Positions 49,660 to 57,548 of a DNA stretch of 64,000 bases are shown one piece after another. Each line of letters starts with the position of its first letter. The stretch's first letter is position 1. Location of the stretch: assembly GCA_026003175.1 (NCBI GenBank), contig BPGT01000002.1:930001-994000 (forward strand), written 5' to 3'. The DNA is from Armatimonadota bacterium (lineage in GTDB: Bacteria > Armatimonadota > HRBIN16). The notes below the pieces were generated by a model, which saw nothing but the letters and a program-made list of their open reading frames with translations, did no database searches and was not told the DNA's origin. Made by a program: the position numbers and the translations under genes.

Positions 49660-50226
49660 ATGAGCCAGCGTGTATCGCAAACGACGCTACCGAACGGCAC
49701 TGTGCTCGCGCTTGTACAGGGCGACATTACGAAGGTGCAGGTGGACGCCATCGTGAACGCCGCCAACGAGTGGCTACAGCATGGTGGAGGCGTTGCGGGC
49801 GCGATTGTACGCGCTGGCGGCAGCGTCATCCAGGAGGAAAGCAATCGCATCGGGCGTGTACCCACAGGTAGCGCGGCAGTCACAGGCGCGGGCAGGCTTC
49901 CCGCGCGATACGTGATTCACGCTGTAGGTCCCATCTGGAACAACTATACCCCTGAAGAAGCCGACCGTCTGCTAGCAAGTGCGGTGCATAGCAGCCTGCA
50001 AAAGGCAGACGAACTAGGGATAGCCACCATCGCTTTTCCTGCTATCAGCTCGGGTATCTACGGCTTCCCGAAAGACCGCTGCGCGCAGGTGATGATAGAA
50101 GCCATCGAACGCTACTTCGCAGAAAGTCCGAGCAGCAGCGTAAAAGAGGTACGATTGGTGCTGTTCGATGCCCCCACTCTGGAGGCGTTTCAGGCGGAGT
50201 TTACCTCGCGCTTCGGTACTGGCTAA
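49660..50226 (+). CDS. Macro-domain ADP-ribose-binding protein
   Basis: This 188-aa protein is a single macro domain (VQGDITKVQVDAIVNAAN, GGGVAGAIVRAGG, AISSGIYGFPKDR). These bind or remove ADP-ribose, O-acetyl-ADP-ribose or related nucleotides. AGGAGGAGG precedes the ATG at 49660. A TATACT box (about 49610) with a TTGCAG element further upstream may drive it, divergently from the xylosidase gene. It is convergent with purA. Confidence 0.92.
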   Translation: MSQRVSQTTLPNGTVLALVQGDITKVQVDAIVNAANEWLQHGGGVAGAIVRAGGSVIQEESNRIGRVPTGSAAVTGAGRLPARYVIHAVGPIWNNYTPEEADRLLASAVHSSLQKADELGIATIAFPAISSGIYGFPKDRCAQVMIEAIERYFAESPSSSVKEVRLVLFDAPTLEAFQAEFTSRFGTG

Positions 50227-50244
50227 CCTGGCGCGAACACACCC

Positions 50245-50273
50245 GCGCCCGAAGAGGGACACTCTTTGGGCGC
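50245..50273. terminator. Hairpin between macro-domain gene and purA
   Basis: GCGCCCGAAGAG and CTCTTTGGGCGC form a 12-bp stem (one G-T pair) with a 5-nt loop in the 54-bp gap between the two convergent genes. It is placed to stop both transcripts. Confidence 0.65.
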
Positions 50274-50280
50274 AGAACCC

Positions 50281-51609
50281 TCATCTTTGCGCAAGCTGCT
50301 GCAAAGACTGCACCGGCGCGTCGCCCAGGACGCCATGACGCCAGAAGGTTTGCGTGCGTAGCGGTCCCACCGACACCATCGCTACCGGCACACCGGTCAG
50401 CTCCTCCACCTTTTGTACATAGTTTCGTGCCTCTTCGGGCAGCTCGTGCCAGCTCCTCACGTCGGCAATCTCCTCTTTCCAGCCGGGCAGCTGTTCGTAC
50501 ACTGGCTCGCACTGCTCCAGCACCGCGTTGTCGGAAGGAAACTGCTCGATAACTTGTCCACCGGGCAAGCGGTAGGCGCGGCATATCTGCACGGTGTCTA
50601 GCCCGCTCAGCACATCCAGCAGAGTCATGGCGAAGGCGGCGAGGCCGTTGACCTGCGCAGAGTAGCGCAGCACTACCGCGTCCAACCATCCACAACGGCG
50701 CGGTCTGCCGGTAGTTGTGCCGTACTCCCTGCCCCGTTCGCGCAAGTAATTGCCGATTTCGTTAGGCTGTTCGGTGGGAAACGCCCCCGAGCCTACGCGG
50801 GTAGTATACGCTTTCGCCACGCCGACAACAGCGTCCAAATAAGTGGGACCAATGCCTGTACCTACACATGCCCCACCCGCAACCGGGTGAGAAGAAGTGA
50901 CGTACGGGTAAGTACCGTGGTCTAAATCCAGCAGTGTGCCCTGCGCTCCCTCAAATACCACCCTCTGCCCGCTCTTCACCGCTGCATATACCAACGGGTC
51001 GGTGTCGGTAATGAACGGGCGCAGAACCTCTGCATACTCCTTATACTCGCGCCAGACGTCCTCGAAGGCAGGACACTCCGCGTCGTACACACTATGCAGG
51101 AGACGACTTTTCTCTTCTATCGCCCTGCGCAACACAGCGGCGAAGCGCTCAGGCTGACGCAGATCTGCCATCCGGATGCCCTTACGCGCCGCTTTATCGG
51201 CGTAAGCGGGACCGATGCCTCTACAAGTAGTGCCAATTTGCGCCGAGCCACGTTGCTTCTCCTCCAGCGCGTCCAGTAGTCGATGATAGGGCATCACCAC
51301 GTGCGCGCTAGCGCTCACCCGAAGGTTGCTTACATCTACTCCGTCCGCTTGCAGAGAACGGATCTCCTCCACCAACACCTGCGGGTCCACCACGACCCCG
51401 CTGGCAATGATGTTGGTCACCTGCGGGCGAAAAATGCCAGAGGGTACCAGGTGTAATTTGAACTCATGTCCGTCAAAGCGTACAGTGTGCCCTGCGTTAC
51501 TGCCCCCGCCGTAGCGCACCACCATATCGGCATCCTGCGCCAGGCAATCTACCACTTTTCCCTTCGCCTCATCGCCCCACTGGGCGCCCACTACCACCAC
51601 TGCTGGCAT
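50281..51609 (-). CDS. purA: Adenylosuccinate synthetase
   Basis: This 442-aa enzyme makes adenylosuccinate from IMP, aspartate and GTP, the first step to AMP. Motifs: VVVGAQWGDEAKGKVVD, GGGSNAGHTV, TTCRGIGPAYADK, EGAQGTLLDLDHGTYPYVTS and TTGRPRRCGWLDAVVLRYSA. The P-loop reads GDEAKGK where most homologues have GDEGKGK. Other residues look normal, so activity is likely. The ATG lies 28 nt after AGGAGG, with a small hairpin (CGGCTTTAGCCG) in between. Together with guaB the window holds both branch enzymes from IMP. Confidence 0.96.
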   Translation of the reverse strand: MPAVVVVGAQWGDEAKGKVVDCLAQDADMVVRYGGGSNAGHTVRFDGHEFKLHLVPSGIFRPQVTNIIASGVVVDPQVLVEEIRSLQADGVDVSNLRVSASAHVVMPYHRLLDALEEKQRGSAQIGTTCRGIGPAYADKAARKGIRMADLRQPERFAAVLRRAIEEKSRLLHSVYDAECPAFEDVWREYKEYAEVLRPFITDTDPLVYAAVKSGQRVVFEGAQGTLLDLDHGTYPYVTSSHPVAGGACVGTGIGPTYLDAVVGVAKAYTTRVGSGAFPTEQPNEIGNYLRERGREYGTTTGRPRRCGWLDAVVLRYSAQVNGLAAFAMTLLDVLSGLDTVQICRAYRLPGGQVIEQFPSDNAVLEQCEPVYEQLPGWKEEIADVRSWHELPEEARNYVQKVEELTGVPVAMVSVGPLRTQTFWRHGVLGDAPVQSLQQLAQR

Positions 51610-51679
51610 AGGCGTCTGTAACGGCTAAAGCCGCTTTCCTCCTTTCCGTCTCGCCGGGTAACAGGCTGGGTCAAAAACG

Positions 51680-51705
51680 ATTGGATAGCCTGCCGGCTAT
51701 CCAAT
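51680..51705 (-). terminator. Possible attenuator hairpin in the purA leader
   Basis: ATTGGATAGCC and GGCTATCCAAT form a perfect 11-bp stem with a 4-nt loop. On the minus strand it is followed within 2 nt by a run of five T (TCGTTTTTG), the form of an intrinsic terminator. It lies 71 bp upstream of the purA ATG with no gene between, so it may control entry into purA. Confidence 0.55.
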
Positions 51706-51904
51706 AGGCTAACGCCAACCAGCGTCACCCAGATCAGTTTTACCCGGGTTGACTGCATTCATACCCTGGAAGTGACAACCACCTGAAGTGTATCACAACC
51801 GTAAGCGAACGTCAAGTTAATCAGAGGCTCCTTGCCCTACAAAAGCAGCCCGCATAAACCGAAGATTTTACCAGTAATCCATCAAGAGCATGGGGGTACC
51901 TTGC

Positions 51905-52360
51905 ATGAGTGCAGCAACCATAACATCCACCGCCGAACGGCAGGTGGTCGCTTTTCGTCTGGGCAACGAAACATACGCTATCGATATCTCATACATCCAC
52001 GAAATCATCCGCATGAAGGAAATCACCTTCGTACCGCGTGCGCCGCACTACATGCGTGGAGTGATTAACCTGCGCGGACGCATCGTGCCGGTCATGGACC
52101 TGAGCGCACGTCTGGGTCTGCCCCCCCAGCAAGAGACCCCTCAATCACGCATTATCGTGGTGGAGGTCAGCGGGGAGAGTATCGGCATGATTGTGGACGC
52201 GGTTTCGGAGGTGCTGCGGCTGCCGGAAGACCAGATTGAACCGCCCACCCAGATGGCTGGCACCGAAAGTGCAGACTACATCTGCGGACTGGGCAAGATA
52301 AACGACAGGTTGGTGTTGCTACTGGACGTGGAGAAAGTCGTGGAGAACGTGCAGAGCTAG
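51905..52360 (+). CDS. cheW: Chemotaxis adaptor protein CheW
   Basis: This 151-aa protein is a single CheW domain (FRLGNETYAIDISYIHEIIR, RGVINLRGRIVPVMDLSARL, SIGMIVDAVSEVLRLPEDQI). It links receptors to the kinase CheA, whose gene follows after 49 bp. An ATG 15 nt upstream (51890) is an alternative start. Length is typical. Confidence 0.94.
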   Translation: MSAATITSTAERQVVAFRLGNETYAIDISYIHEIIRMKEITFVPRAPHYMRGVINLRGRIVPVMDLSARLGLPPQQETPQSRIIVVEVSGESIGMIVDAVSEVLRLPEDQIEPPTQMAGTESADYICGLGKINDRLVLLLDVEKVVENVQS

Positions 52361-52409
52361 GCAGACGTGCCCGCTCATTGAATAGAACTTCCTTGCCGTG
52401 AGGTTGCGC

Positions 52410-54524
52410 ATGATGGACACCAGCGAGTATATTGCCTTGTTTCTGGAGGAGGCTGCGGAACAGATTAATATCCTCGAGCAAGACATTTTGTTGCTCGAGC
52501 AGTCGCCTTCTCAGGACGTCTTGAACGAGATTTTCCGCGCGGCACATACTTTGAAGGGTTCGTCGCGGGCAATGGGCTTTACCGCAATGGGCGAACTCAC
52601 CCACGCGATGGAAGATGTGTTCGACGCCCTGCGTAAAGGCGAACTGAGCGTTTCTACCGAGATGGTCAATCGCCTGTTTGACGCGCTGGATACCCTTAAA
52701 GCGATGCGGGACCAGATTGCGGAAGTCGGCGCCTCAGACATCGTTTGTGATGAGCTGGTGCAGAGCCTGCGCGACATTTTAAACGTTTCATCCCCCTCTC
52801 ATGCACCTGTGCCAATGCACACTCACGAAAGCAAACAGCCGATCACCAGTTTGACGCTGCAAGAGCACCAGCGAGAAGCCGCGCTGACCGCCATGGACAA
52901 CGGGTTGCAGGTGTACCACTTCACCGTGAGGCTGGCGGAAGACACACTGATGAAATCGGTGCGTGCGCTGATGGTGCTGCAGGCGATAGACGCCAGTGGC
53001 GCAGCAGTGATCGCTTCGCATCCCGACGAAGACGCTCTAGATAACGAACAGTTCGACCTGTCGTTCGAGCTGCTGGTAGCGACCGATAAGCCCATAGACC
53101 AGCTGCGCCAAGTGCTGTTGCAGATTAGCGAGATCCGCGATGTAGAGGTCTCTCCCTGGCAGGGAGGTCCCGGCGATTCGCCAGCGCAGACGACCACCGT
53201 TACTGTACCATCCCCTGCCCTCTCTGAGCAGCCTCCGACAGAAGAGAAGCGATCGCAAATACCCCAACCCGCTGCGTCACCGGGCGATGGAGACAAGACC
53301 GCTGGTCGCGCGCAGGCAGTCTCGCAAACGGTGCGCGTAGACGTGGCACGTCTGGACACGCTTTTGAATCTGGTAGGCGAGCTGGTGATCGACCGCACAC
53401 GCATAGCACAGCTGGGGCGCGAGTTTGAAGCACGGTTCCAGCATGACGATCTGGTAGACAGCTTGCTCGAGGCGGCAGGACACATTGGACGCATCACCGA
53501 CGAACTGCAAGAGCACATTATGAAGGCGCGGATGTTGCCCATTGAGCACGTCTTTAACCGCTTCCCGCGCATGATACGCGACCTCGCCCAGAAGTTCGGC
53601 AAGGAAGTGCGTCTGGTGATGGAGGGACAGGAGACCGAGCTCGACCGTTCGGTGATTGAAATCATCAGCGACCCATTAATCCACATGCTGCGCAACAGCG
53701 TGGATCATGGTATTGAACCGCCAGACGAACGCGAATCACTGGGCAAACCCCGACAGGGAACCATCCGCCTGAGCGCACGACACGAGGAGAACTATATCCT
53801 GATTGAGATAGAAGATGATGGCAAGGGGATGGACCCCGCGCACCTGCGCGAGGTGGCGGTGCGCAAGGGCGTATTGACCCGCGACGCCGCCGAAAGGCTT
53901 AGCGATAAGGAGGCATTGCACCTTATCTTCGCGCCTGGCTTCAGCACCGCCAAAGAAGTGACGGAAGTGTCAGGGCGGGGCGTGGGGATGGACATTGTGC
54001 GCAGTAACGTCCAGCGTGTAGGGGGGCTTGTGGAGGTAGATAGCACGCCCGGCAAAGGCACTCGTTTCTCCATCCGTTTGCCCTTGACGCTGGCGATTAT
54101 CCGCGCGCTGCTGGTGCGCGTCGCCGGGCAGGTATATGCTATCCCGCTAAGCTCTGTGCTGGAGACGCTGAAGATTTATCCCGAAATAGTGCAGTTCGTT
54201 GGCAGACGCCCGGCCATCGTGTTGCGAGGACGCACTTTACCCCTCGTCAGCCTACAGGCGCACTTTTACGGCAAAGACTTTGGAGCCCTCTCCTACCTCA
54301 GTGAGCAACCGATGTTCGTGGTGGTTGTTGGGCTGGGCGAGAGGCAACTTGGACTGGTGGTCAACCACTTGATCGGCGAACAGGAGATTGTTATCAAGTC
54401 GCTCAGCCGGTATCTCGGTGAGATTAGCGGCGTCTCCGGCGCTACCATACTGGGTGATGGACGGGTAGCATTGATTCTGGAGGTCGCGGACCTTTTTGAC
54501 AACGTGTCAGCATGTGCCGCATAG
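52410..54524 (+). CDS. cheA: Chemotaxis histidine kinase CheA
   Basis: This 704-aa protein has the HPt domain with the phospho-His in AAHTLKGSSRAMGF. A P2-like domain follows (QVYHFTVRLAEDTLMKSVRA), then a linker, dimerisation (DVARLDTLLNLVGELVIDRT), the ATP-binding HATPase domain (HMLRNSVDHGIEPPDERE, IEDDGKGMD, GRGVGMDIVRSNV), and a C-terminal CheW-like domain (AIPLSSVLETLKIYPEIVQF). All parts of class CheA are present. ATG at 52410 or 52413 follows GAGGTTGCGC. Confidence 0.95.
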   Translation: MMDTSEYIALFLEEAAEQINILEQDILLLEQSPSQDVLNEIFRAAHTLKGSSRAMGFTAMGELTHAMEDVFDALRKGELSVSTEMVNRLFDALDTLKAMRDQIAEVGASDIVCDELVQSLRDILNVSSPSHAPVPMHTHESKQPITSLTLQEHQREAALTAMDNGLQVYHFTVRLAEDTLMKSVRALMVLQAIDASGAAVIASHPDEDALDNEQFDLSFELLVATDKPIDQLRQVLLQISEIRDVEVSPWQGGPGDSPAQTTTVTVPSPALSEQPPTEEKRSQIPQPAASPGDGDKTAGRAQAVSQTVRVDVARLDTLLNLVGELVIDRTRIAQLGREFEARFQHDDLVDSLLEAAGHIGRITDELQEHIMKARMLPIEHVFNRFPRMIRDLAQKFGKEVRLVMEGQETELDRSVIEIISDPLIHMLRNSVDHGIEPPDERESLGKPRQGTIRLSARHEENYILIEIEDDGKGMDPAHLREVAVRKGVLTRDAAERLSDKEALHLIFAPGFSTAKEVTEVSGRGVGMDIVRSNVQRVGGLVEVDSTPGKGTRFSIRLPLTLAIIRALLVRVAGQVYAIPLSSVLETLKIYPEIVQFVGRRPAIVLRGRTLPLVSLQAHFYGKDFGALSYLSEQPMFVVVVGLGERQLGLVVNHLIGEQEIVIKSLSRYLGEISGVSGATILGDGRVALILEVADLFDNVSACAA

Positions 54525-54544
54525 ACGAGGAAAGGAAGAAGAGG

Positions 54545-55447
54545 ATGACCATGAACGAGCCTGCAGTGAAGCCCGTATCTCGAGGAACCATTGATACAGA
54601 ACGCCTGAGGGAAGCCGTTCGAGAGAGCATGGAGCGCTTGCCCCCGATGCCAGCGGTCATCGCCAAGGTCATGGAGTTGACCAATGACCCCAACTGCACG
54701 GCGCAGGATCTGCAGAAGGTGATTGGTATGGACGAGGTGCTCTCTTCGAAGGTGCTGCGCCTGGTGAACTCCGCCCGCTATGGCTTCCCCCGCCGCATTA
54801 CCACACTCTCCCATGCGGTTATCTTACTGGGCTTCGAGACCGTTCGCAATCTGGCGATAGGGGTTGCTACGGTGCGTCTGCTGTTACGCCACGGAGCAAA
54901 CTGCCCGGTGAACCGTCAAAGATTCTGGGAACATTCGCTGGAAACCGGGCTGGCAGCTTCCGCCCTTGCCAAACATCTACGCAAAGACCTTATCCTGCGC
55001 GAAGAGATGTTCCTCGCCGGCTTACTGCACGACTTGGGTATACTTTTCCTGAGCCAAATCTTCCCCGAGCAGTACCGGACGGTGATAGAACAGTGCCGTT
55101 CGCTGGAAGAGACGTATCCGATAGAGCAAGAGGTGCTGGGCATCACCCACGGCGAAGTAGGAGCGATGATGGCGGAACACTGGAACCTGCCCCCTGTGTT
55201 CGCCGAGGTGATGCAGCACCACCACGCACCAGCAGAAGGATTGTCGTTCTATCATCACGTCAGCGCGGTGTACCTGGGCGATATTCTATCGCACAGCATA
55301 GGCACTGACGAGCCAATGCCCGAACTGCCTCCCCACATCCAGCAGACCTTCCACCTCGACGAAGAAGCCTGGCAATGGTGTCGTCGCGAAGTGGAAATGC
55401 AGATGGATGCAGCGCGCGACTTCCTGCATATCCTTCAATCACCGTAG
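54545..55447 (+). CDS. HDOD-domain signalling protein
   Basis: This 300-aa protein has the HDOD signature: RLPPMPAVIAKVMELTNDP, SKVLRLVNSARYGFPRRITT, LSHAVILLGFETVRNLAIGV and an HD-like FLAGLLHDLGILFLSQIFPE. HDOD proteins lack most HD metal ligands and relay signals in regulation of motility or cell cycle. The start follows a purine-rich AGGAAAGGAAGAAGAGG, 20 nt after cheA, so it is probably in the cheWA transcript. Confidence 0.9.
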   Translation: MTMNEPAVKPVSRGTIDTERLREAVRESMERLPPMPAVIAKVMELTNDPNCTAQDLQKVIGMDEVLSSKVLRLVNSARYGFPRRITTLSHAVILLGFETVRNLAIGVATVRLLLRHGANCPVNRQRFWEHSLETGLAASALAKHLRKDLILREEMFLAGLLHDLGILFLSQIFPEQYRTVIEQCRSLEETYPIEQEVLGITHGEVGAMMAEHWNLPPVFAEVMQHHHAPAEGLSFYHHVSAVYLGDILSHSIGTDEPMPELPPHIQQTFHLDEEAWQWCRREVEMQMDAARDFLHILQSP

Positions 55448-55510
55448 CGACTGCACAGTCAGTTGTGGAACTATTATACCGGATGCACCGCCTAACTAAC
55501 CTGGGATAAG

Positions 55511-55539
55511 TTGCAGTCACAAGGGCAGTGTGTTATAAT
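55511..55539 (+). promoter_or_regulatory. Promoter of the histidine kinase gene
   Basis: TTGCAG (55511-55516) and TATAAT (55534-55539) are 17 bp apart, in the gap between the HDOD gene and the kinase gene. Confidence 0.7.
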
Positions 55540-55592
55540 CCTCTCGGTGCAGAGGAACCATCGTACAGAAGCAGGAGAGGTAAAGGTCGCTT

Positions 55593-57338
55593 ATGGACAA
55601 CGTGTTTCAACTGCGCTCGCAGATAGAAGCACTCCAGAAGAGCCTGGAAGAAAAGGACAGATACATCGCGAAGCTGGAGCGCGATTTTCAGGATCTACAG
55701 CGCAGCTATCGGGAGCTGGAACAGAAATACCGCAGCACCGCCGAGACGGTCGAGACACCTACCGCTATCACCGAGTTCGAAGAGACGCTCAAACGCCTGG
55801 TACACCGTATCGCTATGATCCTGCAGGCAGAGAAGTGCGTCTTCATGCTGTTTGATCGCGAGAGCGGTGAGCTGTATGCCGTACGTCCCGCCTTCGGGTT
55901 AACCGATGATGAAATCAAGAGCTTTCGCGTGCGCGCCACGCAGGGTATCAGCGGCGAAGTGTTCCGCACCTCTCAGCCGATCATCTTCCACGACGCGGTC
56001 AACGACCCCCGCACCCTTCAGGAGCACGTAGCACTTCTGCACATCCGCAACGGCGTGAGCGCACCGCTGATCGTGGAAAAGCGCGACGAGGAGAACCGTG
56101 TCATAGACCGTATCACCATCGGCGTGGTGCACGTGTTCAATAAACGCTACGGTGGCAACTTCATCGATGAAGATGTGCGCCTGCTGGAGCGCCTTGCGCG
56201 CAACGCCGCCGCGGTCATTGTCAGCGCGCAGATGTACCGCGAAGTGGTGGAGGAGAAAGAAGAGCTGGTGCACACCATCGAAAGCCTCTACGCCGGGTTG
56301 GTGATGGTGAACAAGCACGAGCGCATCACGCAGATGAACGCCTCCGCACGACGTATTTTCGGCATCAAAAACGGCGAGAATGTTATCGGCAAACCTTATA
56401 AGGAAGTCATCCACATCGATCAGGTGCGTGAACTGTTTGAGAATGCACTGGGTCAAAAGAACGAAGGCGCCGTCGAAATCTCCGTGAAGGACCATGAAAG
56501 CGACGCAGAGCGCATCTTTCAGGTGCAGGCAGCCATCGTACGCGGAGACGAAGAGAACGACCTCATCGGCGCGGTAGCTATCTTCAACGACATCACCGAA
56601 ATCCGCAACGTGGAGCGCATGAAAACCGCCTTCGTCTCGACGGTCTCCCACGAGCTGCGCACCCCGCTTACCTCCATCAAAGGCTTCGTATCCACCCTGC
56701 TACAGGATACGGAAGGCTTCTATGACCGTGAGACACAGCGCGAGTTCCTGCAGATTATCGACACCGAGACCGACCGCTTGAAGCGGCTCATCGACGACCT
56801 GCTGAACGTGTCGCGTATCGAATCAGGGCGAGCGTTGCAGCTCAACCCCAAACCCATCGACCTGCCTGCGCTGGCAGACCGCGTGGCAACCATCCAGCGA
56901 TCCTACACCACCAAGCACCAGATTATTCTGGACTTCCCGGAGGACTTCCCCACCATCATCGCGGACGAGGACAAGGTGGACCAGATACTGACCAACCTCA
57001 TCAACAACGCCATCAAGTACTCGCCGCGCGGTGGTGAGGTGCGCGTGAAGGGCGTGCCGGAGGGCGAGACAGTGCTCATCAGCGTGAGCGACCAGGGCAT
57101 CGGCATCCCGAAAGAGCATCTGCCCAAGATTTTCGAGCGGTTCCACCGTGTGGACAACCGCGACACACGCGAGGCAGGCGGCACGGGCATCGGGCTGTTC
57201 CTGGTGAAACACCTGGTGGAGCGACACGGCGGCACTATCTGGGTGGAGAGCGAAGAGGGCAAAGGCTCCACCTTCTACTTCCGCCTGCCCTTGCAGCCGC
57301 CGCCCGAAGTGCCCGAAGACGAAAAGCCGAGCAAATAG
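55593..57338 (+). CDS. GAF-PAS sensor histidine kinase
   Basis: This 581-aa protein has an N-terminal coiled coil (LQKSLEEKDRYIAKLERDFQ), a GAF domain (MILQAEKCVFMLFDRESGEL to IGVVHVFNKRYGG), a PAS domain (ESLYAGLVMVNKHERITQMN), and the kinase core: phospho-His in VSTVSHELRTPLTSIKGF, N-box NLINNAIKYSP, G1 VSDQGIGIP and G2 GGTGIGLFLVKHLVERHGG. No membrane segment is visible, so it is a cytosolic sensor. No response regulator is encoded next to it. It has its own promoter and a terminator-like hairpin after it. Confidence 0.93.
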   Translation: MDNVFQLRSQIEALQKSLEEKDRYIAKLERDFQDLQRSYRELEQKYRSTAETVETPTAITEFEETLKRLVHRIAMILQAEKCVFMLFDRESGELYAVRPAFGLTDDEIKSFRVRATQGISGEVFRTSQPIIFHDAVNDPRTLQEHVALLHIRNGVSAPLIVEKRDEENRVIDRITIGVVHVFNKRYGGNFIDEDVRLLERLARNAAAVIVSAQMYREVVEEKEELVHTIESLYAGLVMVNKHERITQMNASARRIFGIKNGENVIGKPYKEVIHIDQVRELFENALGQKNEGAVEISVKDHESDAERIFQVQAAIVRGDEENDLIGAVAIFNDITEIRNVERMKTAFVSTVSHELRTPLTSIKGFVSTLLQDTEGFYDRETQREFLQIIDTETDRLKRLIDDLLNVSRIESGRALQLNPKPIDLPALADRVATIQRSYTTKHQIILDFPEDFPTIIADEDKVDQILTNLINNAIKYSPRGGEVRVKGVPEGETVLISVSDQGIGIPKEHLPKIFERFHRVDNRDTREAGGTGIGLFLVKHLVERHGGTIWVESEEGKGSTFYFRLPLQPPPEVPEDEKPSK

Positions 57339-57359
57339 TTGTGTGAAGCAACCTTTTGT

Positions 57360-57405
57360 CCCCCTCTGTCCGCCCACAACAGTGCGCAGAGGGGCTCTTG
57401 CTTTT
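57360..57405 (+). terminator. Intrinsic terminator after the histidine kinase
   Basis: CCCCTCTG and CAGAGGGG (57387-57394) form an 8-bp stem around an 18-nt loop, followed by CTCTTGCTTTT. It lies 22 bp after the kinase stop. Confidence 0.65.
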
Positions 57406-57478
57406 CTGGCTTGTTTACGGTCAGGCGTTTCCCGTTAAAAAACTTGGAAATTTTTATCCAGTTTATCGCTTAACCATA

Positions 57479-57508
57479 TTGCATCGTCGCGTATTCGCGG
57501 TGTATAAT
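57479..57508 (+). promoter_or_regulatory. Promoter of the Rhs gene
   Basis: TTGCAT (57479-57484) and TATAAT (57503-57508) are 18 bp apart, 40 bp before the Rhs ATG at 57549. Confidence 0.7.
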
Positions 57509-57548
57509 ACCCGCAAAACACGACGTCACACTAACGAGGAACAGCGTC

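Noticed and set aside
48158-49663. 501-codon plus-strand frame
   Set aside because: Antisense to the GH31 enzyme with complete catalytic motifs; low-complexity His/Arg-rich product.
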